Assembly (NCBI GenBank): GCA_051893555.1
Contig: JBJFHL010000087.1
Span: 21,649 to 85,648 of the forward strand
Direction of reading: 5' to 3'
DNA length: 64,000 nt
Origin: RGIG7179 sp051893555
GTDB taxonomy: Bacteria > Bacillota > Clostridia > Peptostreptococcales > Anaerovoracaceae
Part shown: piece by piece, positions 1 through 10,762 of the stretch
Layout of the letters: each line of letters opens with the position of its first letter
Position numbering within the stretch: the stretch's first letter is position 1
Notes under the pieces: generated by a model
What the model saw: the letters and a program-made list of their open reading frames with translations, nothing else
Told to the model about the DNA's origin: nothing
Database searches by the model: none
Translations under genes and position numbers: made by a program

Positions 1-638
1 GGAGTATCGTGGAATCCGTTGTACAGCGTGTCTCCCGGATCCGCAGTAAATCGATTCGTTTTGATCCGCAAAGGAGAGTTACTGCCGCCCCCCTGCGGTT
101 CTCCGACAGCAATTCTCAGCGTACCGTAATGTTTGAACCCTTCTTCTGTCTGCACATTCAGATTCATCCGATATCCCTGAAATCCATTTTCTGCGAATAT
201 GTCATTTCCGCCGTTCGTATAATGGATTGTAATTTTATTTCCCTCAACGGAATACGTCATATCCTTGATTGCATCTCCTACCACGTCATTTCCATCGGTG
301 CCCGGATAATCTGCAATATAAACTGCATTTTCTGTTGGGACATTCTCAATGTCAATCAGATTCTCCATATCGGGCATTTCACCATTTAAATGATACGTTG
401 CCAGATACAGATACTTTTCAACAGTCCCGCCGTCCTGAATGTTGACACGCTGGCTAATGCATTCTGCAGCATGATTCAGATCCTTATTTCCGGATTCATC
501 TGCAGCTGCAAGTCCGTTTTCATCGCCAAACATCAGCAGTGTTATCGTTTGATCTTCTGCAAATGCCGTTGCCGGTATCATGGCAATTATCATCAGCAGA
601 CTCAGAAGAACGCAGACTGTCTTCTTCATTTTTCTCAT
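1..638 (-). CDS. Secreted protein, N-terminal part (cut by window edge)
   Basis: An open frame runs from an ATG at 638 off the left edge of the window, so the C-terminus is missing (212 codons seen). A GGAGG ribosome site lies just upstream. Residues 1-27 are a typical signal peptide: basic start (MRKMKK), a leucine/isoleucine-rich core and an ATAFA cleavage motif followed by Glu. The mature part (LLMFGDENGLAA..., later GNKITIHYTNGG) has no motif I recognise. The signal peptide resembles those of the giant secreted proteins at 25-54 kb, so it may belong to the same class, but the shared C-terminal module would lie outside the window. Function unknown. Confidence 0.75.
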   Translation of the reverse strand, partial: MRKMKKTVCVLLSLLMIIAMIPATAFAEDQTITLLMFGDENGLAAADESGNKDLNHAAECISQRVNIQDGGTVEKYLYLATYHLNGEMPDMENLIDIENVPTENAVYIADYPGTDGNDVVGDAIKDMTYSVEGNKITIHYTNGGNDIFAENGFQGYRMNLNVQTEEGFKHYGTLRIAVGEPQGGGSNSPLRIKTNRFTADPGDTLYNGFHDT

Positions 639-708
639 TCACTTTTCCTCCTTTTCTGAAAAATAATAATCGCAACAGGCAGGTGTCTGTCCGCACACGA
701 CCAAGTTT

Positions 709-714
709 ATTGTA
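709..714 (-). promoter_or_regulatory. Candidate extended -10 promoter for the leftmost secreted gene
   Basis: On the minus strand TGCTACAAT gives an extended -10 box about 70 bases upstream of the ATG at 638. No good -35 box is visible at the usual spacing. The rest of 639-1052 holds no gene that I can support, only this site and the sbcD promoter. Confidence 0.35.
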
Positions 715-949
715 GCAGTTTGCGAATGGATTTTGTTAAGCACGCCGCTAAAATTCACCTTAATATTTTCGAGGCAGATCGAAAATCTGTATTCCCCATA
801 AAAACGGTGGTTTTTATGGAATGCGACGAAACGTCTGATTAGAGGAAGACAATTGGGTGCAGGAGATCTTCACGGAGGAGAATTTTGCCATGGCGAAAAT
901 TACACACAAGCCTTTTACAAACACTTGTTCTTTTTTACTGTATTTTCTA

Positions 950-978
950 TTGCACATTTCATGTTGATATGGTATATT
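950..978 (+). promoter_or_regulatory. Sigma-A type promoter for sbcDC
   Basis: TTGCAC and TATATT are separated by exactly 17 bases, about 75 bases upstream of the sbcD start. Confidence 0.6.
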
Positions 979-1052
979 GGTGTCAGGGGAATTCCGGTTC
1001 CCCTCCATCCCTGGTTACCCTTCGCGTATCACATCCGAAAAGGAGTTTTTTT

Positions 1053-2186
1053 ATGAAATTTGTCCACCTTTCCGACCTGCATCTGGGAAAGCGGGTCAAC
1101 GAGTTCTCCATGTTGGAGGACCAGAAATATATCCTGCTGAAAATCCTGCAGATCATCCGATCCGAGAAGCCCGACGGCGTTCTCATCGCCGGAGACATCT
1201 ACGATAAATCCATTCCGCCGGCGGAAGCGGTCCAGCTGTTTGACGAGTTTCTGACCCGGCTGGCGGAACTGGGCATGCAGGTCTTCCTCATCAGCGGCAA
1301 TCACGATTCGGCAGAGCGCATTGCCTTCGGCAGCCGACTGATGGATGCCAGCGGTATTCATCTGTGCCCGGTCTATGACGGAAGTGTTTCCTCCTACACC
1401 ATGGAGGACTCCTTCGGACCGGTAAACATTTATCTGCTTCCCTTCCTGAAGCCTGCCCACGTACGGCGGTTTTTTCCGGATGCAGCCATCGAAACCTATA
1501 CCGACGCGCTGCGGACCGTCATAAACACCATCGACCTGCAGCAGACGCAGCGGAATCTGGTGGTCACCCATCAGTTCGTCACCGGTGCGACACGGAGCGA
1601 ATCGGAAGATCTGACGGTTGGCGGTATGGATAATGTGGATGCGGAGGTCTTCAATGCCTTCGATTATGTAGCCCTGGGCCATATCCACGGACCGCAGAAA
1701 ATCAGCCGGGATACCGTCCGCTACTGCGGCACGCCGCTGAAATACTCCTTCTCCGAGGTCAACCACAAAAAATCCGTCACCATTGTGGAGCTTTTCGAAA
1801 AGGGCCGGGTGGAGATCCGCACGGAAGAACTGATTCCGCTGCGGGACCTGCGGGAAATTCGCGGCACCTGGGATCAGGTCACGCGGAAGGCCAATTACGA
1901 AAACACCAACACGCAGGATTACATGCACGTCACCCTGTTGGATGAAGAGGACATCCCCGACGCGGCGGCCAAGCTGCGGGTCATCTACCCCAACCTGATG
2001 AAGCTGGATTACGACAACCGGCGAACCAGAAGCACCCGCAGCCTGGGAACCATTGATGACATCAAAGCCAGATCGCCGCTGGAGCTTTTTGCAGAGTTTT
2101 ATGAAAACCGGAATAATCAGCCCATGAGCGATGTGCAGACGGAATACATGCAGGCGCTGATCGAGAAGCTGAAGGAGGTGGAATAG
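1053..2186 (+). CDS. sbcD: Nuclease SbcCD subunit D (Mre11-type)
   Basis: This is the 377-residue nuclease subunit of the SbcCD complex, which trims DNA hairpins and protein-blocked ends in the cytoplasm. The metallophosphoesterase motifs are all visible: DLH at residues 8-10, GDIYD near 47-51, SGNHD at 81-85, VVTHQ near 170 and GHIH near 205, which together bind two Mn ions. The length is normal for Firmicutes. I chose the ATG at 1053 because AGGAG precedes it and the protein then begins MKFVHLSDLHLG as in homologues; the frame stays open further upstream but nothing there resembles SbcD. The gene ends one base before sbcC, so the two are co-translated. Confidence 0.95.
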   Translation: MKFVHLSDLHLGKRVNEFSMLEDQKYILLKILQIIRSEKPDGVLIAGDIYDKSIPPAEAVQLFDEFLTRLAELGMQVFLISGNHDSAERIAFGSRLMDASGIHLCPVYDGSVSSYTMEDSFGPVNIYLLPFLKPAHVRRFFPDAAIETYTDALRTVINTIDLQQTQRNLVVTHQFVTGATRSESEDLTVGGMDNVDAEVFNAFDYVALGHIHGPQKISRDTVRYCGTPLKYSFSEVNHKKSVTIVELFEKGRVEIRTEELIPLRDLREIRGTWDQVTRKANYENTNTQDYMHVTLLDEEDIPDAAAKLRVIYPNLMKLDYDNRRTRSTRSLGTIDDIKARSPLELFAEFYENRNNQPMSDVQTEYMQALIEKLKEVE

Positions 2187-2187
2187 C

Positions 2188-4974
2188 ATGCGGCCTTTGA
2201 AACTGACCATGTCGGCCTTCGGGCCTTATGCCGGCTGTGTTTCGCTGGATCTGGAGTCCCTGGGAAACGGCGGGCTCTATCTGATCACCGGCGACACGGG
2301 CGCCGGCAAAACCACAATTTTCGACGCGATCACCTTCGCCCTCTTCGGAGAAGCCAGCGGAAATAACCGGGAAGCTTCCATGCTTCGTTCCAAGTACGCC
2401 GATCCGGACACGCCGACGGAGGTCGAGCTGGTTTTCTCTTATGACGGTCAGGTCTATACGGTGAAGCGCAGCCCTGAATACATGCGAAAAAAGGCTCGGG
2501 GCGAGGGTTACACGGTGCAAAATCCGCAGGCCCAGCTTACGTATCCCGACGGGCGTGTGGTGACGAAGCAGGGGGATGTCAATCGATCGATGCAGGACAT
2601 TCTCCATGTGAACCGGGATCAGTTTTCGCAGATCGTCATGATCGCTCAAGGAGATTTTCTGAAGCTGCTGTTGGCAGATACCCGGCAGCGGATCGAGATT
2701 TTCCGGGAAATATTTCATACCGGATTTTATGAACGGCTGCAGACAGCGCTGAAAAATCAGGCAGCCGATCTGAATAAGGAGTACAGCAGTATAAATCAGA
2801 GCATTCGCCAGTATATCGGCGGGATTCTTTGTGATCCGGATGATGTGCTGTGTCTGGATGTGGAAAAAGCCAGGAATGGCCAGATGTTCACTGCCGAGGT
2901 GCTGGAACTGATTTCCGCTCTGTTGGAAAAGGATGGTGCTGCAGCCGCAGGACTGGAAGCAGATCTGAAGATGCTGGAAAAGGAGATAGAAGAAAATACG
3001 GCTTCGCTGACGAAGGCGGAAGAAAAAAAGAAAACCCTGGAGAACCTCCGCCATGCACAAGCCCGGGAGATAGAAGAAAAAGCGAACCTTGCGGATTTTG
3101 CGAAGAAATTGGAGGACGTGAAGGCAAAGCTGCCGGAGGCCGAGGCCGGAAAGAAGGAAATCATCGAGATCGAGGCGCAGTACGGGGATTACCGGATGCT
3201 GGATCAGATCAATGCGGAAATCAAGGCGCTGGCGGGATCGTTGCAGGCGGATCGTCAGTCGAAAGCCACACAGGAACAGGCGGTTTCTGCCCTTTCGGAT
3301 GAGATCCGCGGGCGGAAGGCGGAGCTTCAGTCTCTGGCCTCTGCCGGTGAAGCACGGGAAAGGCTGCTACATGAGAAGGCGACGCTGCAGGCGGAGAAAG
3401 ATGCTTTGCAGAATCTTACTGCGGATGCGGACGAGCTTCAGCTGCTGCTGGATCAGCTTGCGCATGCCAGGGAGACGTTTCTTCGGGCGCAGGCCCGGGC
3501 GGAGGCGGATGACCTGCAGTATCAGAAGCTGAACCGGGTATTTTTGAGTGAGCAGGCCGGGATCCTGGCGGATACCCTTGTGGAGGGTGCGCCGTGTCCG
3601 GTGTGCGGCTCGACGGCGCATCCGCAAAAGGCGGTGAAATCCAACCAGGCGCCGACGGAGAAGGAACTTCATGGCGCGAAGAAGGCGGCGGAGACCAGTG
3701 CAAAGGCGGCGTCCGGTGCCAGCGAGGCTGCCAGCCTTCTTAACGGCAAGGTGGAAACGAAGCGGGAGGCCGTCTGGCGGGCAGCGGATTCCCTTCTGGG
3801 TTGTACCAATGCAGAGGGCGTCTGGGACCCGTCGGCGGTTGCTGCGTCGGCTTCCAAAAAAATCTCTGCTCTGCACGCCCGGTCGGTGGAGGTTTCGGAG
3901 ACGATCCTGACGGAAGAGAAGAGTCTCGCGCGGAAACAGCTTCTGGAAAAGCAGATTCCGGAGATGGAGGCTTCCCTTCGTGAAAAGGAGGCCGCAGTAG
4001 CTGCGCTTGCAAGCCGCATTTCCGCATCGGTGGCTTCCCTGGAGGAAAAACAGGCCCAGACCGTGCAGGCAGCCTCCAGACTTCGGTTTGGGAGCCGCGG
4101 GGAGGCGGAAGCTGCCGTGAAGGAGCTGAACCGAAAGGTACAGACTGTGCAGGCAGCGTTGGAACGTGCGGAAGCAGACTATACTTCCTGCGAAAAGAAT
4201 CTGGCTGCGCTGCAGGGGCAGATATGCCAGCTTTCGGATGCGGCTGCAGAGAGTGGTGAATTGGAAGATCTGCCGGTACTGGAGCAGCGTAAGCTTACTT
4301 TGTCTGTGCGGAGAAAAGAAATCACAGATATGCAGAAGGTGCTGCATACAAGAATGGATACCAATCGGCGTTCTTCGGAGAACATTTCGAAAAAGGCAAA
4401 GGAAATTTCCGCGCTGGAGGAAAAGATGGTCTGGCTCAATGCCCTTTCGGACACGGCCAACGGCAAAATCAGCGCAAAAGAAAAAGTCATGCTGGAGACA
4501 TACGTCCAGATGACCTATTTTGACCGGATCATTGACAGAGCCAATACACGCCTCATGATCATGACGGGCGGGCAGTATGAGCTGACGCGTCGGGAAACGG
4601 CAGAAAGCAAAATGTCCCAGAGCGGGCTGGACCTGGATGTGGTGGATCATTACAATGGTTCTCTTCGCAGTGTCAAGTCCCTTTCCGGCGGAGAATCTTT
4701 CATGGCGTCTCTTTCTCTGGCACTGGGTCTGTCGGATGAGATCCAGTCCTCTGCGGGCGGCATCAAGCTGGATTCCATGTTTGTGGATGAAGGGTTCGGT
4801 TCGCTGGACGGTGAATCGCTGCAGCAGGCCATGCAGGCCCTGGCATCGCTGAGCAGCGGAAACCGGCTGGTGGGAATCATCTCACATGTGACGGAGCTGA
4901 AGGAGCGGATCGACAAGCAGATCATCGTTACCAAAGAAAAGACCGGCGGCAGCCGGGTGCAGATCGTGGTGTAA
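2188..4974 (+). CDS. sbcC: Nuclease SbcCD subunit C (Rad50-type ATPase)
   Basis: This 928-residue SMC-like ATPase is the partner of SbcD. Walker A (GDTGAGKTT) lies near residues 31-39 and is followed by long charged coiled coils. The zinc hook CPVC sits near residue 470, where two molecules dimerise. The ABC signature SLSGGES is near 830, and Walker B with the D-loop (FVDEGFGSLD) is near 863-875. Coil arms lie symmetrically on both sides of the hook, as expected. The ATG at 2188 follows the sbcD stop by one base and is preceded by AAGGAGGTGG inside the sbcD 3' end. A rho-independent terminator follows directly. Confidence 0.95.
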   Translation: MRPLKLTMSAFGPYAGCVSLDLESLGNGGLYLITGDTGAGKTTIFDAITFALFGEASGNNREASMLRSKYADPDTPTEVELVFSYDGQVYTVKRSPEYMRKKARGEGYTVQNPQAQLTYPDGRVVTKQGDVNRSMQDILHVNRDQFSQIVMIAQGDFLKLLLADTRQRIEIFREIFHTGFYERLQTALKNQAADLNKEYSSINQSIRQYIGGILCDPDDVLCLDVEKARNGQMFTAEVLELISALLEKDGAAAAGLEADLKMLEKEIEENTASLTKAEEKKKTLENLRHAQAREIEEKANLADFAKKLEDVKAKLPEAEAGKKEIIEIEAQYGDYRMLDQINAEIKALAGSLQADRQSKATQEQAVSALSDEIRGRKAELQSLASAGEARERLLHEKATLQAEKDALQNLTADADELQLLLDQLAHARETFLRAQARAEADDLQYQKLNRVFLSEQAGILADTLVEGAPCPVCGSTAHPQKAVKSNQAPTEKELHGAKKAAETSAKAASGASEAASLLNGKVETKREAVWRAADSLLGCTNAEGVWDPSAVAASASKKISALHARSVEVSETILTEEKSLARKQLLEKQIPEMEASLREKEAAVAALASRISASVASLEEKQAQTVQAASRLRFGSRGEAEAAVKELNRKVQTVQAALERAEADYTSCEKNLAALQGQICQLSDAAAESGELEDLPVLEQRKLTLSVRRKEITDMQKVLHTRMDTNRRSSENISKKAKEISALEEKMVWLNALSDTANGKISAKEKVMLETYVQMTYFDRIIDRANTRLMIMTGGQYELTRRETAESKMSQSGLDLDVVDHYNGSLRSVKSLSGGESFMASLSLALGLSDEIQSSAGGIKLDSMFVDEGFGSLDGESLQQAMQALASLSSGNRLVGIISHVTELKERIDKQIIVTKEKTGGSRVQIVV

Positions 4975-4980
4975 ATAGGT

Positions 4981-5024
4981 AGGGACCTTCCTGCTGATCA
5001 AATGCAGAAAGGTCCCTGTTTTAA
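4981..5024 (+). terminator. Terminator of sbcDC
   Basis: AGGGACCTT and AAGGTCCCT form the outer stem, an inner CTGC/GCAG pair extends it, and GTTTT follows. It begins seven bases after the sbcC stop. Confidence 0.75.
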
Positions 5025-5074
5025 TGCTTACATTTTCGCACCGGCGGTCCGCTTCGCGCCGGCGGTCCGCTTCA

Positions 5075-5191
5075 CGGTCCGTAACGCCGGTCAGTTTCGA
5101 CGGTCCGTAACGCCGGTCAGTTTCGACGGTCCGTAACACCGGTCTGTTCCGGCGATCCGTTGCAGCGGTCCGTAACACCGGTCCGTTCCGG
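5075..5191. repeat. 26-bp tandem repeats abutting the dus stop codon
   Basis: Two exact 26-bp units (5075-5100 and 5101-5126) are followed by diverged copies at 5127-5152 and 5166-5191. Each starts CGGTCCGTAAC. The last copy ends three bases from the dus stop codon. Shorter CGGCGGTCCGCTTC-like copies precede the array at 5040-5074. Because 26 is not a multiple of 3, the array is not a coding repeat. Confidence 0.8.
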
Positions 5192-5193
5192 GA

Positions 5194-6201
5194 TCAGCCG
5201 ATGGCATGGATGGCCCCCTCCAGTGTCTTTGCATCTGTGATCTGGTTGACCTGACCGCGGAAGGCGGCTGCGCCGTGGACGCCTTTCAGGTACCAGCCCA
5301 CATGTTTGCGCATTTCCCGTACCGCAGCGTATTCCCCTTTCAGTTCCAGCATATCGCGGAAGTGACGAAGCATCATCTCTTTCTTTTCCTCCGTGGTTGG
5401 CGGAGACGGCAGTTCTTCGCCCTTCCAGGCTGCGATCATTTCCCGGAAGATCCACGGATTTCCCAGGGCACCCCGTCCCACCATGACGAAGTCACAGCCG
5501 GTCTCTTCCATCATCCGCATGGCGGACGGACCGTCCGTTACATCTCCGTTGCCGATGACAGGTATGCTGACTGCACGCTTCACTCGTGCGATGACGGACC
5601 AGTCCGCCTTTCCGCTGTAAAACTGTTCTCTTGTCCTGCCATGTACCGTAATGGCGGACGCACCTGCTGCGGAGATGGCATGGGCGACTTCCACTGCATT
5701 GATATGGTCTTCATCCCAGCCTGCACGAATTTTTGCGGTGACCGGCTTGGAGCTGTTTTTTACCACCGCAGAGACCAGATCATACACCAGATCCGGATCC
5801 TTCATCAGCGCGGCTCCTTCTCCGTTTTTTACGATTTTCGGCACCGGACAGCCCATGTTGATGTCCAGCAGCGCGTTTTCACAGCCGTCCAGTTCCCGTG
5901 CAGTGAAGGCCAGGATGTCCGGCTCATGACCGAAGATCTGAAATCCCACCGGCTTTTCATCATCATAAACAGTCAGCAGTCTGCCGGTGTTTTTATCCTT
6001 ATACCAGAGCCCTTTTCCGCTGACCATTTCGCTGCAGGTCAGGGCCGCGCCCATCTCCCGGCAGAGTCTGCGGGTCGGTGCGTCAGTGATCCCGGCCAGC
6101 GGCGCCAGCAAAAACGGATTGTCCAGCTGCAGGCTGCCGATGCGCAATTCTTTCTTATCCTTCCGAATGATCTTATCCTCCAAAATGATCTTATCCTCCA
6201 A
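5194..6201 (-). CDS. dus: tRNA-dihydrouridine synthase (DusB/NifR3 type)
   Basis: This flavoenzyme reduces uridines in the tRNA D-loop. The TIM-barrel family signatures are clear: LAPLAGITDAPTRRL near the start, INMGCPVPKIVKNGEGAALM with the catalytic cysteine, KIRAGWDEDHIN, VHGRTREQFYSGKADW and IPVIGNGDV. I chose the TTG at 6201 because GGAGGA lies nine bases upstream. The frame stays open to a GTG at 6252, but that GTG sits inside a 19-bp tandem array and has no ribosome site. The resulting protein is 335 residues, normal for the family. The N-terminal tail before LRIGSLQL carries a short duplicated LEDKII unit. The start codon is the least certain point. Confidence 0.92.
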   Translation of the reverse strand: MEDKIILEDKIIRKDKKELRIGSLQLDNPFLLAPLAGITDAPTRRLCREMGAALTCSEMVSGKGLWYKDKNTGRLLTVYDDEKPVGFQIFGHEPDILAFTARELDGCENALLDINMGCPVPKIVKNGEGAALMKDPDLVYDLVSAVVKNSSKPVTAKIRAGWDEDHINAVEVAHAISAAGASAITVHGRTREQFYSGKADWSVIARVKRAVSIPVIGNGDVTDGPSAMRMMEETGCDFVMVGRGALGNPWIFREMIAAWKGEELPSPPTTEEKKEMMLRHFRDMLELKGEYAAVREMRKHVGWYLKGVHGAAAFRGQVNQITDAKTLEGAIHAIG

Positions 6202-6215
6202 ACTCTTTTCTCCTC

Positions 6216-6310
6216 CAAACGCTTCTTGTTCACCCAAACGCTTCTTGTTCACCCAAACACTTCTTGTTCACCCAAACGCTTCTTGTTCACCCAAACGCTT
6301 CTTGTTCACC
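6216..6310. repeat. Five 19-bp tandem repeats in the dus leader
   Basis: Five head-to-tail copies of CAAACGCTTCTTGTTCACC occupy 6216-6234, 6235-6253, 6254-6272 (one change, ACACTT), 6273-6291 and 6292-6310, with no spacers. The array lies between the dus promoter and the dus ribosome site, so it would be transcribed as leader RNA. Confidence 0.9.
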
Positions 6311-6440
6311 CATGTTTTCATCCATTTCGACCCAAAAAATGCGAAAAAGGTTGAATTCTCCAATCCCGATGCACCGAAAAAGCAAGTTTTTTGCTCATAA
6401 TGCAATAAAAACCGTCAAAATGCTTCCATTTATTTCTATA

Positions 6441-6469
6441 ATAGTATAATTATTCTATAATCGAATCAA
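6441..6469 (-). promoter_or_regulatory. Sigma-A type promoter for dus
   Basis: On the minus strand TTGATT and TACTAT are 17 bases apart in a strongly AT-rich stretch. Transcription from here would run through the 19-bp array into dus. Confidence 0.6.
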
Positions 6470-6540
6470 CCTTTTTTGCAAAAAAACACGCCATTTGGAT
6501 GAGTGGACGCCTTTCGCCGGCGGGGGCGAGCGAAAAAACG

Positions 6541-6585
6541 GCAGCCAGAGGGTTGGCAGCCGGAGGGTTGGCAGCCGGCGGGTTG
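6541..6585. repeat. Three 15-bp tandem repeats
   Basis: Three copies of a GCAGCCGGAGGGTTG-like unit (6541-6555, 6556-6570, 6571-6585) lie in the gene-free stretch between dus and the PucR-type gene. One base differs between neighbouring copies. Confidence 0.8.
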
Positions 6586-6628
6586 GCAGGCTCGGCGGGG
6601 GCTGCCGTAGCCGTGCCGGGGCGGGGCC

Positions 6629-6763
6629 CACGGACAGGAAATGCTAGCCCGCCCCCACGGACAGGAAATGCTAGCCCGCCCCCATGGACAGGAAATGCTG
6701 GCCCGCCCCCACGGACAGGAAATGCTGGCCCGCCCCCATGGACAGGAAAGGCTGGCCCGCCCC
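6629..6763. repeat. Five 27-bp tandem repeats
   Basis: Five 27-bp units start at 6629, 6656, 6683, 6710 and 6737. Each has the form CAYGGACAGGAAATGCTRGC followed by CCGCCCC, with only scattered single-base changes. There are no spacers. The unit length would keep a reading frame, but the only open frames are low-complexity and lack start signals. Confidence 0.9.
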
Positions 6764-6797
6764 CGCGGTCCAGCCTCTGATTGTATGGTTTCAGTTG

Positions 6798-6902
6798 TTT
6801 CGCAGGCCGTCCCGCTCGTTTCGCAGCCTGTTCCGCTCGTTTCGCAGCCTGTTCCGCTCGTTTCGCAGCCCGTTCCGGTTATTTCGCCGTCCGCTCCAGC
6901 CG
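6798..6902. repeat. 21-bp tandem repeats continuing the 3' end of the PucR-type gene
   Basis: Five 21-bp units start at 6798, 6819, 6840, 6861 and 6882. The unit at 6882-6902 is the last seven sense codons of the regulator gene (RLERTAK on the minus strand). The next unit holds its stop codon, and the remaining copies extend past the stop as noncoding DNA. The array therefore looks like repeated duplication of the gene's own end. Confidence 0.85.
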
Positions 6903-8456
6903 CTTCAGGGCCAGGGCCACGGTCAGACCCGGAATGACCCGGTTGCCGGTGATCTCGGCACCGAGCACTTCGTTGATCTTCTTCAGACGGTATTGTACCG
7001 TATTGGTATGGATGCCCATGAACTCGGAGGTTTTGCCGCTGTTCATGCCCGCATCCAGCACGAAGGTCTCCAGCGTGTCCAGCAGCTGGCGGGACTTGTT
7101 GTCCCCCTCCTTGGTGAACGGTTCCAGCAGATCCATATAGTTCTTTTTCAGGTTGCCGCCCTGCACCTGGATGTTGATGCAGTTGGATACCAGCACTAGT
7201 TCGTACTTAGAGAATACCCGCTTATATGGGAAGATCCCTTCCACGAAGGACCAGGTCTCGTTGATGAGGCGGAAGCCGTCGCCGGCGCCTTCGATGCCGC
7301 TGGTGCCGGTCACATGGAAGATCCGGACGCCGTCCTGCGCCTTCAGATGATCGTAAATGTCGATGCAGACCGCTTTGTCGCTGGTCTCGCTTTCCTGCTG
7401 CAGCTTGCTGCCCCGGAAAATAATTCCGTAGGTTTCTTCGCCTTCTGCAATGCGGATGATGCTTACCATGCCGGCTTCCCGGAATTCATTGAGGACTGCT
7501 TCCCCTGCAGGTGTCTCGATGCCCTTGGCGTGGAACACACTGATGATGTCGGCAGGTTTTACGCCGGCCTCCTCCTTCAGGGAATACGCCAGGGACTTGT
7601 TGCCGCGGATCAGGGCCTTGGCGAATTCCGCCCTGGCATCCCGCACAGGCGTATACTTCCACATACCCATGGCCAGTTCGATGATCTCTGCCAGCTTGGT
7701 GATCTCACCGGCAGAGTAATTGTCTTCATTGTCGACGATCAGCAGGTAATGCTGTTCTCCGTTGATATTCAGAATGCCCCAGTAGGTCATGGTGCCGTCG
7801 ATGTCCACCAGACTGTACACGTTGGACAGGTTCAGGGCAATCTGCTTGCCGCGGCTGATGGCCTCATCCACCGTGGTCCGCTGCCGTGTTTCGATGGTCA
7901 GCACCGGATTGAAGTCCTCACTGAGGAGCACCACCTGGAAATCGTTATTGATGGCAGCTTCCCGCAGTGCCTGCTGGAAACTGCTGTGCTTTTCAAAATT
8001 CAGCAAATGGAAGATGGTATTGTTGATCAGGCTGTTTTTGAAGTTGCTTCCGTACAGAATCTGATCCATCACTTCCTTGATCAGGCTGGAATATCCGCCT
8101 TTGTTGCTGTCTACCATGATCAGCAGCGGCAGTCCCACTTCGTCGGCCGCCACGATCAGTTCTTTCGGCACCTGCGTGCTGCTGTTGGCCTTCTGGAATA
8201 CCGCAAGAGCCGCGATTCCGGATTTTGCGAGGCGACGCACCGTCTCACACTGGAGAGGACGGTTCTCCCGCATCCCCGAAAACGACGTGAGCACCAGTTC
8301 CTCCGGATTCCCGTTGAAACACACCGCATCTTCCGCACTGGCCGCATCGAGAACGGAAATGGTTTTTACCCGATTTTCCAGGTTCCGTTCACCGGCCACC
8401 ACGATACATTGTCTGAAGGACTCCAGCTGCAGACAATCCCTTACTGTTACTTTCAT
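6879..8456 (-). CDS. PucR-family transcriptional regulator
   Basis: A 525-residue cytoplasmic regulator. Residues 1-120 resemble the PucR sensor domain (MKVTVRDCLQLESFRQCIVV, then VLTSFSGMRE and IAALAVF). The middle (about 280-400) fits the GGDEF-like domain of CdaR/PucR proteins. The C-terminus holds the HTH_30 domain (LETFVLDAGMNSGKTSEFMG, then HTNTVQYRLKKI). Members control purine, sugar-diacid or amino-acid catabolism, but no catabolic gene is adjacent, so the target is unknown. The ATG at 8456 is the only sensible start. The gene lies 12 bases downstream of ftsH and may be co-transcribed. Its 3' end is tandemly repeated beyond the stop. Confidence 0.88.
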   Translation of the reverse strand: MKVTVRDCLQLESFRQCIVVAGERNLENRVKTISVLDAASAEDAVCFNGNPEELVLTSFSGMRENRPLQCETVRRLAKSGIAALAVFQKANSSTQVPKELIVAADEVGLPLLIMVDSNKGGYSSLIKEVMDQILYGSNFKNSLINNTIFHLLNFEKHSSFQQALREAAINNDFQVVLLSEDFNPVLTIETRQRTTVDEAISRGKQIALNLSNVYSLVDIDGTMTYWGILNINGEQHYLLIVDNEDNYSAGEITKLAEIIELAMGMWKYTPVRDARAEFAKALIRGNKSLAYSLKEEAGVKPADIISVFHAKGIETPAGEAVLNEFREAGMVSIIRIAEGEETYGIIFRGSKLQQESETSDKAVCIDIYDHLKAQDGVRIFHVTGTSGIEGAGDGFRLINETWSFVEGIFPYKRVFSKYELVLVSNCINIQVQGGNLKKNYMDLLEPFTKEGDNKSRQLLDTLETFVLDAGMNSGKTSEFMGIHTNTVQYRLKKINEVLGAEITGNRVIPGLTVALALKRLERTAK

Positions 8457-8468
8457 AATGCCGCCTCT

Positions 8469-10613
<2,145 letters not shown>

Positions 10614-10733
10614 GATGCTCCCCTTTCGTTCCTTTCCATCCCCTCGGCACACCCGGCCGGTTCAGCCGCTACCCACAAAGTCCGGCGTCTGCAGGAAAGG
10701 AAACTTGTTTTTCTATCACAAATAATCTTATTC

Positions 10734-10762
10734 ATTCTACCATATTCAGCACAAATATTCAA
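10734..10762 (-). promoter_or_regulatory. Sigma-A type promoter for ftsH
   Basis: TTGAAT and TAGAAT are 17 bases apart on the minus strand, overlapping the last codons of tilS. ftsH can thus be made independently of the upstream genes. Confidence 0.6.

Noticed and set aside
9..659. Plus-strand open frames at the left edge
   Set aside because: The minus strand here encodes a signal peptide with a good ribosome site in one continuous frame, so the plus-strand frames are shadows.
3367..4650. 427-codon minus-strand open frame opposite sbcC
   Set aside because: Shadow of the SbcC coiled-coil coding region; low complexity and no start signal.
5206..6354. 382-codon plus-strand open frame opposite dus
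   Set aside because: Antisense to conserved Dus motifs, with no support for its start.
6216..6763. CRISPR-like look of the short repeats
   Set aside because: Copies are head-to-tail with no unique spacers and no cas genes are near.
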